A DNA stretch of 64,000 bases from Megasphaera massiliensis (GCF_000455225.1 NZ_HF954537.1:775297-839296); one strand, 5' to 3'. Numbered from the stretch's first letter, positions 54,227 through 63,480 are shown. Made by a program: numbers and translations. Notes: a model not told the origin generated them from the letters alone.

Positions 54227-54946
54227 ATGAAAAAAATGTCTTTAAAAGGCCTCGTCGTGGCCGCTATGCTCGCATCCTCTCTCTTTGTTACTGCCCCTCA
54301 GGCTTTCGCTGAAGGCCCCCAGCCGTCCGTCGTCACCGTCACCGGCTATGCCCAGCAGGAAGTCGCTCCTGACACGGCATATATTACCATCGGTACATCC
54401 AGCACCGATGCCGACGCTCAGCAGGCTCGTACCAAGAACAATCAAGTCATGAACAACGTCACCAACGCCATCAAAGCGATGGGCATCCCGGCAGACAACC
54501 TCAAAACCACCGGCTTCTACATGTCGCCCAACTATGATGTAAAAGGCTCTAAGGTCACCTCCTATACGGTAACCAACAGCCTGACCGTCAAAGTCAGCGA
54601 TCTCAGCCTGATTTCGCAGGTCATCAGCAAAGCCGGCAGCCTCGGTGCCAACCAGATCGATAACATTCGTTTCACCAACGAACATTCCGATCAGATTAAG
54701 GACAACCTCATTAAAGAAGCTGTCCACAATGGCCAGCGTGCCGCTCAGGCAGCCGCTTCCGCCTCCGGCACCCAACTCGGCGCCGTAAAGGAAATCAACA
54801 TTTCCGGAAACAGCCCGTCCTACAGCCGCGCTTACAGCAACGTAAGAATGTTGTCGGCCAAGCTGGAAGATGCTGAATCTACGCCTGTCGAAGCCGGTAC
54901 CAACACCCTGAGCCAGACAGTCAACATCACCTATTATCTGAAATAA
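54227..54946 (+). CDS. Secreted SIMPL-domain (DUF541) protein
   Basis: The 239-residue protein has a clear signal peptide (hydrophobic 8-27, cleavage after AFA at about 28). The SIMPL/DUF541 domain follows, with VTVTGYAQQEVAPDTAYI and VTNSLTVKVSDLSLISQVI; near its end lies VKEINISGNSPSYS. Family members are envelope proteins of uncertain role (oxidative stress in BP26/YggE relatives). AAAGGAGG precedes the ATG. It is monocistronic. Confidence 0.92.
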   Translation: MKKMSLKGLVVAAMLASSLFVTAPQAFAEGPQPSVVTVTGYAQQEVAPDTAYITIGTSSTDADAQQARTKNNQVMNNVTNAIKAMGIPADNLKTTGFYMSPNYDVKGSKVTSYTVTNSLTVKVSDLSLISQVISKAGSLGANQIDNIRFTNEHSDQIKDNLIKEAVHNGQRAAQAAASASGTQLGAVKEINISGNSPSYSRAYSNVRMLSAKLEDAESTPVEAGTNTLSQTVNITYYLK

Positions 54947-54973
54947 ACCGCTTCCCGTATGGGGACGAAATAA

Positions 54974-54998
54974 AAAAGGAGCCTTCGGGCTTCTTTTT
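54974..54998 (+). terminator. Terminator of the SIMPL-domain gene
   Basis: 8-bp stem (one G-T pair) closed by a TTCG tetraloop and followed by T6. Confidence 0.85.
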
Positions 54999-55016
54999 TA
55001 TTTCCTTAAAATATGC

Positions 55017-55022
55017 TATGAT
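55017..55022 (+). promoter_or_regulatory. Extended -10 promoter of purC
   Basis: TGC-TATGAT gives an extended -10 box about 50 nt before the purC ATG; no good -35 box. Confidence 0.45.
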
Positions 55023-55074
55023 ATTAGTGTTCAAAAAATAATTGAATAGTTCTGAATCATGGAGGCCAGACAAG

Positions 55075-55944
55075 ATGAAAGAATACACCCCTTTTAAATC
55101 CGGTAAAGTACGTGAAGTCTATGACGCAGGTGACAGCATTATCATGGTTGCAACGGACCGCATTTCCGCTTTCGACCATATGCTGAAAAACAAGATCACC
55201 AAAAAGGGCGCCATCCTGACGCAGATGTCCAAATTTTGGTTCGATATGACGTCCGACATCATCCCGAACCACATGATCTCTGTCGACAACGCTGACATGC
55301 CGGAATTCTTCCAGCAGGAACAGTTCGTCGGCAACAGCATGAAATGCCAGAAACTGACGATGATCCCTATGGAATGCATCGTCCGCGGTTATATCACCGG
55401 CAGCGGCTGGGAAAGCTACCAGCAGAACGGTACGGTTTGCGGCATTAAATTACCGGCAGGCCTCACAGAATCAGAAAAACTCCCGGAACCGATCTTCACG
55501 CCGAGCACCAAGGCTGAACTCGGTGACCACGATGAAAACGTCTCCCTCGAAGAAGGCGCCGCTTACATCGACAAAGTATTCCCGGGAAAGGGCATGGAAT
55601 ACGCTGAAAAGATTCGCGACTACACCATTGCCCTCTATAAAAAATGTGCCGAATACGCCCTCTCCAAAGGCATCATCATCGCCGATACGAAATTCGAATT
55701 CGGTCTCGATGAAAATGGCACCATCGTCTTAGGCGACGAAATGCTTACGCCGGACAGCTCCCGCTTCTGGCCCCTCGAAGGCTATAAAGCAGGGCAAAGC
55801 CAGCCGTCGTATGACAAACAGTTCGTCCGTGACTGGCTCAAGGCCAACCCGGACAGCGACTACCTCCTGCCTCAGGACGTCATCGACAAGACGATTGAAA
55901 AATACGAAGAAGCCTATGAAATGCTGACAGGCAAAAAAATCTAA
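55075..55944 (+). CDS. purC: SAICAR synthase
   Basis: PurC joins aspartate to CAIR in purine synthesis. The 289-residue protein has GKVREVYDAGDSIIMVATDR, ISAFDHML, PMECIVRGYITGSGWESY, IADTKFEFG and DEMLTPDSSRFW. This is the longer, yeast-like type rather than the short Bacillus type. The start at 55075 has GGAGG 9 nt upstream. It stands alone, away from any pur operon. Confidence 0.96.
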   Translation: MKEYTPFKSGKVREVYDAGDSIIMVATDRISAFDHMLKNKITKKGAILTQMSKFWFDMTSDIIPNHMISVDNADMPEFFQQEQFVGNSMKCQKLTMIPMECIVRGYITGSGWESYQQNGTVCGIKLPAGLTESEKLPEPIFTPSTKAELGDHDENVSLEEGAAYIDKVFPGKGMEYAEKIRDYTIALYKKCAEYALSKGIIIADTKFEFGLDENGTIVLGDEMLTPDSSRFWPLEGYKAGQSQPSYDKQFVRDWLKANPDSDYLLPQDVIDKTIEKYEEAYEMLTGKKI

Positions 55945-55960
55945 TCCCATCCAGGCATCA

Positions 55961-55996
55961 AAAAAAGGACTGCACCCATCGGGTGACAGTCCTTTT
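55961..55996. terminator. Bidirectional terminator (purC / potD)
   Basis: Stem AAAGGACTG...ACCC / GGGT...CAGTCCTTT with an ATC loop and T5, between convergent genes. Confidence 0.85.
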
Positions 55997-56003
55997 TCGT
56001 TAT

Positions 56004-57068
56004 CTACCAGACTTTTACCTGAATCCACTGATCGTTATAATACTTATCTTCCCGTTCCCCTAAGTAGCGGTACGTTTCCTGTCCGGCATAGGCTTCTTTT
56101 GGCGGGAAGACGACGGGATTATCCTTATAATCTTCATCTTCTTCCATCTCCGGAACGGCGATATTCGGCGTCGAATAGGTCAGGTATTCAAAGTTCTTCA
56201 GAGCAATGTCGGGACGGCTCATGAAGTCGATGAATTTATGGGCATTTTCGACGTGGGCCGCATTTTTAGGAATGACCCAGGAATCAATCCAAAGGTTGGT
56301 TCCTTCCTTAGGAATGACGTATTCCAAATTCCGATTGGCCAAGATCATCCGCAGGGCTTCGCCGGAAAAGACGACACCCATGGCCGCTTCGCCGGAGACG
56401 AGTTTATCTTTCACATCGTCGATGCCGTAAGCCTGAACCAAAGGCTTCTGCGCAATGAGCAGGTCTCTGGCCTGTGCAATTTGGGCCGGATCCGTCGTAT
56501 TTAGGGAATAGCCGAGGAGTTTCAAGGCGACCATGAAGGAATCGCGGGGCGAATCCTGCATGATGATTTCGTTCTTATACTTTTCATTCCACAAAATGGA
56601 CCAGCTGTCGACAGGGTCATCGACCATGGTCTTATTATAGACGATGCCGACGGTGCCCCAACAGTACGGAACGGAATAGCGGTTGCCCGGATCAAAGAAC
56701 TCCGACTGCTGCCAGAACTGCTCTCCGACATACTGCCGCGCATTGGGCAGCTGCGAATAGTCGAGGGGCTGCAGCAACCCGTTGTGAATCATCTTTTGAA
56801 TCATATAGTCCGACGGGCAAATGACGTCATAGCGTTCGGCGCCTGCCGCCACTAACGGATACATACTTTCATTGGTGTCGAATTCATCCATGATGACGCG
56901 GATGCCCGTTTCTTCTTCAAACTGTGTAATCGTATCGGGGTCGACATAGTCCCCCCAGTTATAGACGTAGACGACGTTGTCTCCGTCTTCCTCCCCTTCC
57001 AGGAACCCGCAGCCTGATAAGGCCAAGACACAAAAGAGTCCCATGAGGAGCAGTCGAATATATTTCAT
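56004..57068 (-). CDS. potD: Spermidine/putrescine-binding lipoprotein
   Basis: Substrate-binding protein of the polyamine ABC importer, 354 residues. It has a lipoprotein signal with lipobox ALSGC (Cys20), then VYVYNWGDYVDPDTI, the PotD-type start of the mature domain. PSDYMIQKMIHNGLLQPLDY, PYCWGTVGIVYN and IDSWVIPKNAAH follow, the last two lining the polyamine site. It is the last gene of potABCD. Confidence 0.94.
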   Translation of the reverse strand: MKYIRLLLMGLFCVLALSGCGFLEGEEDGDNVVYVYNWGDYVDPDTITQFEEETGIRVIMDEFDTNESMYPLVAAGAERYDVICPSDYMIQKMIHNGLLQPLDYSQLPNARQYVGEQFWQQSEFFDPGNRYSVPYCWGTVGIVYNKTMVDDPVDSWSILWNEKYKNEIIMQDSPRDSFMVALKLLGYSLNTTDPAQIAQARDLLIAQKPLVQAYGIDDVKDKLVSGEAAMGVVFSGEALRMILANRNLEYVIPKEGTNLWIDSWVIPKNAAHVENAHKFIDFMSRPDIALKNFEYLTYSTPNIAVPEMEEDEDYKDNPVVFPPKEAYAGQETYRYLGEREDKYYNDQWIQVKVW

Positions 57069-57082
57069 GACAGGCCTCCCTT

Positions 57083-57865
57083 TTATAAATCTCGTCCCAA
57101 GGCCAATCGCTTGCGGTTCATCGTGAGCAAGACGGCAAAGACCAAGACAAAGACGAACACCAGTGTCGACAGGGCATACATTTCCGGATGGATGCCGAGT
57201 TTCAATTCTGCGTAAATTTCAGTCGGCAGCGTATCGATGCCGGCGCCCTTCGTAAAATGGGTGATGATGAAATCATCGGCAGACATGGTAAAGGCCAGCA
57301 TGAATCCGGCTAAGAGACTGGGACGCAGCTCCGGCAGGACGACGCGGCGAAAGGCAACAAAAGGCGTGGCTCCAAGATCTCGTGCCGCATCGTAGCAGCT
57401 GCGGTCGAGGGACAGGAACTGAGGCATGATGCACAAGATGACATAAGGCAGGTTAAAGACGACATGAGCCATAAGGATGGAACCATAACCAAGGCGCAGA
57501 CCCATGCCGAGAAAGAGCAGCATCAGTGAAATCCCGGTAACGATATCGGCATTTAAAAGGGGCAGACTGGCTACCCCGAGGAGGACCGAGCGCTGCTTGC
57601 GTCCCATACCGCGCAAAGCCATGCAGGTAATGAGGCCCAGGATGGTCGCCAGAGCCGCCGACGTCAGGCCGATGGTAATCGTATTCTGCAAGGCTTCGAG
57701 GATTCCTTCATTTTCAAAGAGTTCGCCGTACCACTGCAAAGTAAACCCCGTCCAGTGACCGCGATAGCGGCTGGCGTTGAAGGACTGGGCAATGAGGACG
57801 CCGATGGGCGCATAGAGAAAGAGAACGACTAAGGCCACATAGCCTTTTTTCCATTTTTCCATCAT
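57083..57865 (-). CDS. potC: Spermidine/putrescine ABC permease PotC
   Basis: The 260-residue inner-membrane permease has six predicted helices and the ABC-coupling EAA-type loop DAARDLGATPFVAFRRVVLP. Its start overlaps the potB stop by 4 bases. The N-terminal FLYAPIGVLIAQSFNASRY is typical of PotC. Confidence 0.94.
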   Translation of the reverse strand: MMEKWKKGYVALVVLFLYAPIGVLIAQSFNASRYRGHWTGFTLQWYGELFENEGILEALQNTITIGLTSAALATILGLITCMALRGMGRKQRSVLLGVASLPLLNADIVTGISLMLLFLGMGLRLGYGSILMAHVVFNLPYVILCIMPQFLSLDRSCYDAARDLGATPFVAFRRVVLPELRPSLLAGFMLAFTMSADDFIITHFTKGAGIDTLPTEIYAELKLGIHPEMYALSTLVFVFVLVFAVLLTMNRKRLALGRDL

Positions 57866-58689
57866 TTCTTCACCTGCCCTTCACTGCGGTCAAAGTAAGC
57901 CGTCATCACCATATTGACGATGATGAACAGCATCAGCACCAGGGATAAGCCGCTCCCTAAGTGCCAGTCGTAAGCCATTGTAAATTCCTGTTCGACAATG
58001 TTGCCGATGAGGAGGACCTTATTGCCCCCTAAAAGGCCGCTGATGAAGAACGTCGTCAGCGAAGGAATAAAGACCATGGTAATGCCGCTGATGGCACCGG
58101 GCAGGGACAAGGGCAGGATGACCTTGGTAAAGGTCTGCCAGGAACTGGCCCCAAGGTCGCGGGCAGCGGCAATGACGTTGCGGTTGATTTTGCTCAAAGA
58201 TACGTAGAGGGGCAAAATCATATAAGGTAAAAAGTTATAGATCATGCCGATGACAATCGCTGCCGGCGTGTTGATGAGCACGACGTCCGGCAGGGACAAA
58301 AGGCGCAAGAACTGATTGAGGATACCGTTCTTTTCAAGAATCGTCTGCCAAGCCATGGTCGTCAGCATGGAATTCATCCACATAGGAAGGACGAACAACA
58401 GAAATAAGAGGGTACTCTTACTCCGCTTTTCTTCAGTCAAAATGAGGCACAGCGGATAGGCCACGAGAAGACAGACAACCGTACTGACTAAGGCCAGGAG
58501 CAAGGACAGTTCCAGGGATTTTAAATATTCCCAGTGAGCAATGAGGCTGATATTCGCTAACGTAAAAGTCCCGCTGCTGTCGGTCAGGCCGTACCAGGCG
58601 ATGGCCACGAGGGGACAGAAAATAAACAGGATTGCCCAAATGAGGAAGGGCAACGTAAACAGATTGCGGATCGCTGCCGAGTTAATCAT
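57862..58689 (-). CDS. potB: Spermidine/putrescine ABC permease PotB
   Basis: The 275-residue permease has six predicted helices and the EAA loop AAARDLGASSWQTFTKVILP. The segments IYNFLPYMILPLYVSL and PSLTTFFISGLLGGNKVLLI are usual for PotB. Its start overlaps the potA stop by 8 nt. Confidence 0.94.
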   Translation of the reverse strand: MINSAAIRNLFTLPFLIWAILFIFCPLVAIAWYGLTDSSGTFTLANISLIAHWEYLKSLELSLLLALVSTVVCLLVAYPLCLILTEEKRSKSTLLFLLFVLPMWMNSMLTTMAWQTILEKNGILNQFLRLLSLPDVVLINTPAAIVIGMIYNFLPYMILPLYVSLSKINRNVIAAARDLGASSWQTFTKVILPLSLPGAISGITMVFIPSLTTFFISGLLGGNKVLLIGNIVEQEFTMAYDWHLGSGLSLVLMLFIIVNMVMTAYFDRSEGQVKK

Positions 58690-59752
58690 TTTCCATCGCC
58701 CTTTCGTCTTCGGATTCCGGTTTATTCATGATTTGGATATTAAAAGGATCGACTTCCAAGCTTACTTCGTCGCCCGGTTCATAATTCTTCGTCGACTTGA
58801 CCAGCCATTCGATATTCCGGGCCTGAATAGTAATGTTATAGTTCATGCCTTCAAAGATGACTTTAGTGACAACGCCGTTGAAGCCGCCTTCCCGGGCCGG
58901 CCGCACTTCCATGTCTTCCGGACGAATCTGAACGTCGACGGGACGATTCGTACCGAAGCCGACGTCAACGCATTCAAAATCATAGTCGGCGATACGGACC
59001 AATTTATCGTGGACCATGAGGCCGTCGACGATGTTGCTGTCGCCGATGAAGTCGGCAACGAAAGCATTTTCCGGTTCATTGTAGATGCTTTCCGGCGTGC
59101 CGATCTGCTGGATATAGCCTTGGTTCATGACGACGACGATGTCAGACATGCTGAGTGCTTCCTCCTGATCGTGGGTAACGAAGACGAAGGTAATGCCCAA
59201 CTCTTCTTTAATCTTGATGAGCTCGAGCTGCATACTGCGGCGCAGCTTCCGGTCCAAGGCACTGAGCGGTTCATCAAGAAGCAATACCCGAGGCTCATTG
59301 ACGATGGCCCGAGCAATGGCTACGCGCTGCTGCTGGCCGCCGGAGAGGTCGACGATGTTGGCGTGTTCATAGCCGTCGAGGTTAACGAGTTTCAAGGCAT
59401 AGCGGATCTTATCGCGGATGTAGTCGCGGGGCTTGCCGTGAATCTTGGGCCCGAAAGCGATGTTCTCGGCGACATCCATATGCGAAAAAAGGGAATAATT
59501 CTGGAACACCGTATTGACCTGACGCCGATTGGGCGGCAGCTGGGTAATATCCTTCCCATCAAAGAGGATTCGCCCTTTATCGGGTGTTTCAAAACCGGCA
59601 AGGAGCCGCAAAGTCGTCGTCTTGCCGCAGCCGCTCGGTCCTAAAAGGGTGACAAATGAATTTTCTGAAATGGTAAGATTCAACTCGTCTAATACCAGAT
59701 GACCCTCATAGGATTTGGATACATTGTCCAAATAAATCAATTCTTTTGCCAT
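58682..59752 (-). CDS. potA: Spermidine/putrescine ABC ATPase
   Basis: ATPase of the polyamine importer, 356 residues. It has GPSGCGKTTTLR (Walker A), the Q-loop region TVFQNYSLFSHM, LSGGQQQRVAIA (signature) and RVLLLDEPLSALD (Walker B). A C-terminal TOBE/OB domain (about 275-345) follows. ATG at 59752 is chosen (GGAGAA 6 nt upstream). It is preceded by a 190-nt structured leader with a terminator. Confidence 0.95.
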   Translation of the reverse strand: MAKELIYLDNVSKSYEGHLVLDELNLTISENSFVTLLGPSGCGKTTTLRLLAGFETPDKGRILFDGKDITQLPPNRRQVNTVFQNYSLFSHMDVAENIAFGPKIHGKPRDYIRDKIRYALKLVNLDGYEHANIVDLSGGQQQRVAIARAIVNEPRVLLLDEPLSALDRKLRRSMQLELIKIKEELGITFVFVTHDQEEALSMSDIVVVMNQGYIQQIGTPESIYNEPENAFVADFIGDSNIVDGLMVHDKLVRIADYDFECVDVGFGTNRPVDVQIRPEDMEVRPAREGGFNGVVTKVIFEGMNYNITIQARNIEWLVKSTKNYEPGDEVSLEVDPFNIQIMNKPESEDERAMEND

Positions 59753-59784
59753 TCTCACTTCTCCTTTTTATCCAACAGGACTCT

Positions 59785-59830
59785 AAAAAAAGGGATTTCG
59801 CACAAGCTTTCCCTTATGCGAGGTCCCTTC
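59785..59830 (-). terminator. Terminator in the potABCD leader
   Basis: Stem AAGGGA-TCGCA-AA / TT-TGCGA-TCCCTT with small internal loops is followed by T7 on the minus strand, about 33 nt before potA. Transcription into the operon must pass it, so it is probably a regulated attenuator. Confidence 0.75.
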
Positions 59831-59835
59831 TTTCT

Positions 59836-59937
59836 ATGATGGAATGTGGTTCCTGCCCCGTATGCGAAGTGCCTTACTAAAAGGCACCGTCTTTGCAGGA
59901 AGCCTGATTTAGGCTTCCTGATACATTAGGTATACTT
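59836..59937 (-). promoter_or_regulatory. Structured 5' leader of potABCD (candidate riboregulator)
   Basis: Between promoter and terminator the transcript can form hairpin I (CAGGAAGCCT / AGGCTTCCTG, 59896-59920) and hairpin II (GTGCCTT / AAGGCAC, 59869-59887). A segment TCGCATACGGG (about 59857-59868) then repeats the 5' arm of the terminator (TCGCATAAGGG), so it could pair with the 3' arm instead. It matches no riboswitch class I know. A five-codon ORF in it has no Shine-Dalgarno. Confidence 0.5.
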
Positions 59938-59943
59938 TATTTT

Positions 59944-59973
59944 ATTATAGCATATACCGTTGTATTTTTTCAA
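59944..59973 (-). promoter_or_regulatory. Promoter of potABCD
   Basis: TTGAAA (59968-59973), an 18-nt spacer and TATAAT (59944-59949), with TGC before the -10 box. Confidence 0.72.
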
Positions 59974-59995
59974 AGACAGGATACACTCTTCCGTT

Positions 59996-61738
59996 TCAGG
60001 ACAGTTCAACGGGGACAAAATCAAAGGCCTCGACGTCGAATAATCCCGTATCGAGTAATTTAAGTTTTGGAATGACCGGCAGGCTCATGAAGCACAGCGT
60101 CATGATGACATCGACATCGGTACTGACACCTAAGAGGCTGCGAGCCTTGTCATAAAGGTCATCGAGGGCGGCGTCGACTTCGGCCGCCGGCTTATCGCTC
60201 ATCAGACCGGCAATGGGCAGCGGAATGGCGGCCAATACCTTTCCGTCAAGGACGGCGGCCATACCGCCCTTCTGTTTTTCCAAGACTTCGACAGCAGCCG
60301 CCATATCCTTATTGCTGGCGCCGGCAACGATGATATTATGAGAGTCGTGGGCAATGGAAACGGCAACAGCTCCCTTCTGAAGCCCGTAGCCGCGGAGCAG
60401 ACCGAGTCCGACGTTACCCGTACCGTGATGGCGTTCGACGACGGCGACTTTGATGATATCAACCTTTTCATCAAAGACGAAGTCGCCCTTTTCATCGCGC
60501 CGGATCTGAGCTTCGCCCTTTCCGGTAACGACGCCGCCGGGCATGATATCGATGGTCCGCACATGGTCGCTCTTTAAATGCATGACCAGTTTTTCTTCCG
60601 AGAAACCGGCAATCGTCACCGAACTGCCGACCGAGCTGTAATCGGCTCTCGTAAAGGGAGGCAGATACTGACCGTTTTCAGCGACCTTCTGCCCTTCGAT
60701 AAAGGTCGCCCGGACCTTGAAGTCCTGTAAATCTTCAAAGAGGACGATGTCAGCTCGCTTGCCCGGTGCCAAGGCGCCGCGGTCATCGAAATGATAGCAT
60801 TCAGCAGCATTTAAGGTTCCCATGGTAATGGCTGCTTCCGGCGAGAGACCGGCGGCAACGCATAAGCGCAGGTGTTCGTTAAGGTGCCCTTTTTCAAAAA
60901 TTGTCTTAGGATGAAGGTCATCGGAGCACAAGAGGAACCGCCGCAAGCTTTCCGGCGTCACGGCCTTGACCAATTTCGGCAGGTCGTGGCAGGCCGAGCC
61001 GTTGCGCAAGAGAACGTACATCCCGGCCTGGACCCGTTCTTCGGCATCACTTTTGCTGAAGCATTCATGGTCCGTCAAAATACGGGCCGAAATGTAGGCC
61101 TGGAGATCCTTGCCATGGACGCCGGGACTGTGACCGTCAATGGGTTTTCCCGTACCATAGGCCGTAATGAGCTTATCGAGGACGGCATCGTGTCCTTCAA
61201 GGATACCCGGGCAGTTCATGAATTCACCGACACCGAGGATGCGGTCATCTGCCAGAGGCGCTTCCATGTCTTTCGCTTCAAGGGTGGCACCGCTGTGGTC
61301 AAAAGGCGTAGCCGGCACACAAGACGGCACCATGAAATGGATATCGAGGGCTGTTTTTTCAGCGGCCTTCATCATGTATTCCAAGCCCTTTAGGCCACAG
61401 ACGTTGACGATTTCATGGGGATCGGCCACGATGGTCGTCGTTCCGAAAGGTACGACCAGGCGGCCGAATTCTTCAGGACTGACATAACAGGACTCGATAT
61501 GGATATGGCTTTCAATGAGGCCCGGTGCCGCATAGGCACCTTTCGCATCGATGACGTTCTTCCCTTCATAAGGGCCGCCGACGCCGGCAATGACGCCGTC
61601 AGAAACGACGATATCTCCCTTTCGAGTGGTCTGTGTATATACATCTACAATATGGCAATCTTTAATGACAAGGTCTCCCGGTTCAAGGCCCCGGGCAACG
61701 GCAATACGCCGTTTTAACTGGTTCCGCGTCACTGTCAT
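59996..61738 (-). CDS. ade: Adenine deaminase
   Basis: Ade deaminates adenine to hypoxanthine. The 580-residue amidohydrolase has GLIESHIHIESCYVSPEEF (metal His pair), TTTIVADPHEIVNVCG, DGHSPGVHGKDLQAY, FLLCSDDLHPKTI and VAVSIAHDSHNIIVAG in the C-terminal domain. The start at 61738 has GGGGG 7 nt upstream; a longer in-frame reading to 61864 is rejected. It is divergent from the purine permease, forming a salvage pair. Confidence 0.96.
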   Translation of the reverse strand: MTVTRNQLKRRIAVARGLEPGDLVIKDCHIVDVYTQTTRKGDIVVSDGVIAGVGGPYEGKNVIDAKGAYAAPGLIESHIHIESCYVSPEEFGRLVVPFGTTTIVADPHEIVNVCGLKGLEYMMKAAEKTALDIHFMVPSCVPATPFDHSGATLEAKDMEAPLADDRILGVGEFMNCPGILEGHDAVLDKLITAYGTGKPIDGHSPGVHGKDLQAYISARILTDHECFSKSDAEERVQAGMYVLLRNGSACHDLPKLVKAVTPESLRRFLLCSDDLHPKTIFEKGHLNEHLRLCVAAGLSPEAAITMGTLNAAECYHFDDRGALAPGKRADIVLFEDLQDFKVRATFIEGQKVAENGQYLPPFTRADYSSVGSSVTIAGFSEEKLVMHLKSDHVRTIDIMPGGVVTGKGEAQIRRDEKGDFVFDEKVDIIKVAVVERHHGTGNVGLGLLRGYGLQKGAVAVSIAHDSHNIIVAGASNKDMAAAVEVLEKQKGGMAAVLDGKVLAAIPLPIAGLMSDKPAAEVDAALDDLYDKARSLLGVSTDVDVIMTLCFMSLPVIPKLKLLDTGLFDVEAFDFVPVELS

Positions 61739-61822
61739 AATGTACCCCCTTATTTCGTTAATATCATATATTTTATTGTTCTGACTCATTGTACCATATT
61801 CTCCCTTTTTTTGACAAAAGTA

Positions 61823-61851
61823 TTGCCCAAATATGCTAAAGCCCCTATAAT
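61823..61851 (+). promoter_or_regulatory. Promoter of the purine permease
   Basis: TTGCCC (61823-61828), a 17-nt spacer and TATAAT (61846-61851). The boxes match those of rpsB exactly. No purine riboswitch is seen in the leader. Confidence 0.65.
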
Positions 61852-61931
61852 GATAATATTCCATAATATCTACTTGTCATTATTCATTATATTCATTTAT
61901 GGCAGTATTAAAAAAGGAGTGTGAACAAGTT

Positions 61932-63326
61932 ATGGAAAACCAACCGTCTTTTCTCGACCGTATTTTTCATCTCCGTGAAAACGGCACGACGGTACGCACC
62001 GAAATCCTAGCCGGGGTTACGACGTTTATGACTATGGCTTACATTCTGGCCGTCAACCCGACAATCATGAGCGCCGCCGGTATGGACAAGGGCGCCGTCC
62101 TGACGGCAACGGCCCTGGCTTCCCTCATCGGGACCTTGTGCATGGCCGTTTTTGCCAACTATCCCTTCGCTTTGGCGCCCGGCATGGGGCTCAACGCCTT
62201 CTTTGCCTTTACGGTCGTACTGCAGATGGGCTACACTTGGGAAATGGCCTTGGCAGCTGTATTCGTTGAAGGGATTATTTTCATCGTCTTGTCCCTGACC
62301 AATGTCCGCGAAGCCATTTTCAACGCCATTCCTATGACCCTGAAAAAGGCTGTATCCGCCGGTATCGGCCTCTTCATTGCCCTTATCGGCCTCTTGAATG
62401 CCCAGATTATCGTCGCCAATCCGGCTACGAAAATCGCCCTCTTCTCCTTTAAGCAGTCTGCCGCTACGGGCACCTTCAATACCGTGGGCATCACGGTTCT
62501 CCTAGCCATGATCGGTATCATGTTCACCGGTGTTTTGATGGTCAAAAAAGTCCGCGGCAACATCCTTTGGGGCATCCTCTTCACGTGGATCCTGGCCATC
62601 ATCTGCGAACTTACCGGCCTCTACGTCCCCAATCCGGAATTACAAATGTTCAGTGTCATCCCGGATCTCTCCGGAGGTGCCGCTGCCTTTACCCCGGCCA
62701 GCCTGAGCCCGATTTTCGGACAACTCGACTTCAGTCGCGTCTTCAGCCTGGATTTCTTAGTCGTCATGTTCGCCTTCCTCTTCGTCGACATCTTCGACAC
62801 CTTAGGAACCCTCATCGGCGTATCGTCCAAGGCTAACATGCTCGACGAAAACGGCCGTCTGCCCCGCATCAAAGGCGCCCTCTTAGCCGACGCCGTTGCA
62901 ACGACCTTTGGTGCCGTCCTCGGTACCAGCACGACGACGACCTTCGTCGAAAGTGCTACCGGCGTCAGTGAAGGCGGCCGCACCGGTTTAACAGCCGTCT
63001 GCGTGGCCATCCTCTTCGCCTTATCCCTCTTCTTATCACCCTTCTTCATGGCCATTCCGGCCTTTGCTACGGCACCGGCCTTGGTCATCGTCGGTTTCCT
63101 CATGCTGACCGCCGTCGTCGGCATCGACTTTGACGACTTCAGCGAATCCATTCCGGCATACATCACGATCATTGCCATGCCTTTCTGCTACAGCATTTCA
63201 GAAGGTATCTCCTTCGGCATTATCTCGTATGTCTTCATCAACGTCTTGACCAACAAACGGGAAAAAATTTCCCTCCTCATGTACGTCCTAGCCGTCATCT
63301 TCGTATTAAAATATATCTTCTTATAA
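61932..63326 (+). CDS. pbuG: AzgA/PbuG-type hypoxanthine/guanine permease
   Basis: The 464-residue polytopic permease has about twelve hydrophobic segments and the AzgA-family start LRENGTTVRTEILAGVTTFM. PGMGLNAFFAFTV, DIFDTLGTLIGVSSKA, and TSTTTTFVESATGVSEGGRT line the substrate site. ATG at 61932 is chosen by family length, with AAGGAG 12 nt upstream, a long gap. It is divergent from ade; together they import and deaminate purine bases. Exact substrate is unproven. Confidence 0.93.
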   Translation: MENQPSFLDRIFHLRENGTTVRTEILAGVTTFMTMAYILAVNPTIMSAAGMDKGAVLTATALASLIGTLCMAVFANYPFALAPGMGLNAFFAFTVVLQMGYTWEMALAAVFVEGIIFIVLSLTNVREAIFNAIPMTLKKAVSAGIGLFIALIGLLNAQIIVANPATKIALFSFKQSAATGTFNTVGITVLLAMIGIMFTGVLMVKKVRGNILWGILFTWILAIICELTGLYVPNPELQMFSVIPDLSGGAAAFTPASLSPIFGQLDFSRVFSLDFLVVMFAFLFVDIFDTLGTLIGVSSKANMLDENGRLPRIKGALLADAVATTFGAVLGTSTTTTFVESATGVSEGGRTGLTAVCVAILFALSLFLSPFFMAIPAFATAPALVIVGFLMLTAVVGIDFDDFSESIPAYITIIAMPFCYSISEGISFGIISYVFINVLTNKREKISLLMYVLAVIFVLKYIFL

Positions 63327-63336
63327 GGTGATAGCA

Positions 63337-63388
63337 AAAAGGCTGTACCCCGTGAGAAACAAAATCACGGCGTACAGCCTCTTTTTTT
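63337..63388. terminator. Terminator of the permease gene, facing the CRISPR array
   Basis: Long stem AGGCTGTAC-CCGTGA / TCACGG-GTACAGCCT with T7 on the plus side and an A run on the other. It can also stop array transcription coming from the right. Confidence 0.85.
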
Positions 63389-63416
63389 GTGCCCAATTTT
63401 AAGGCGGCCAAACACA

Positions 63417-63447
63417 GCCTCAATCCACGCACCCGCTGGGGTGCGAC
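63417..63447 (-). repeat. Degenerate terminal CRISPR repeat
   Basis: Two changes in the loop (CAGC instead of AAAC on the minus strand) and two near the handle end (GAGGC instead of GAAAC). The GCACCC/GGGTGC stem is intact. Confidence 0.9.
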
Positions 63448-63480
63448 GCGATGACGCGCCTGCGGAATCCCGTAGTCTTC

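Noticed and set aside
58541..59644. 367-residue plus-strand ORF
   Set aside because: Antisense shadow of potA and potB, which have strong ABC motifs.
59753..59937. Known riboswitch classes (guanidine, preQ1, purine, SAM, THF) in the potABCD leader
   Set aside because: None of their conserved core sequences could be found by eye.
61811..61816. TTGACA as -35 box of the permease promoter
   Set aside because: No good -10 box at 16-18 nt; the TTGCCC/TATAAT pair just downstream fits better.
61739..61931. Purine riboswitch upstream of the permease
   Set aside because: The conserved purine aptamer sequences are absent from the leader.
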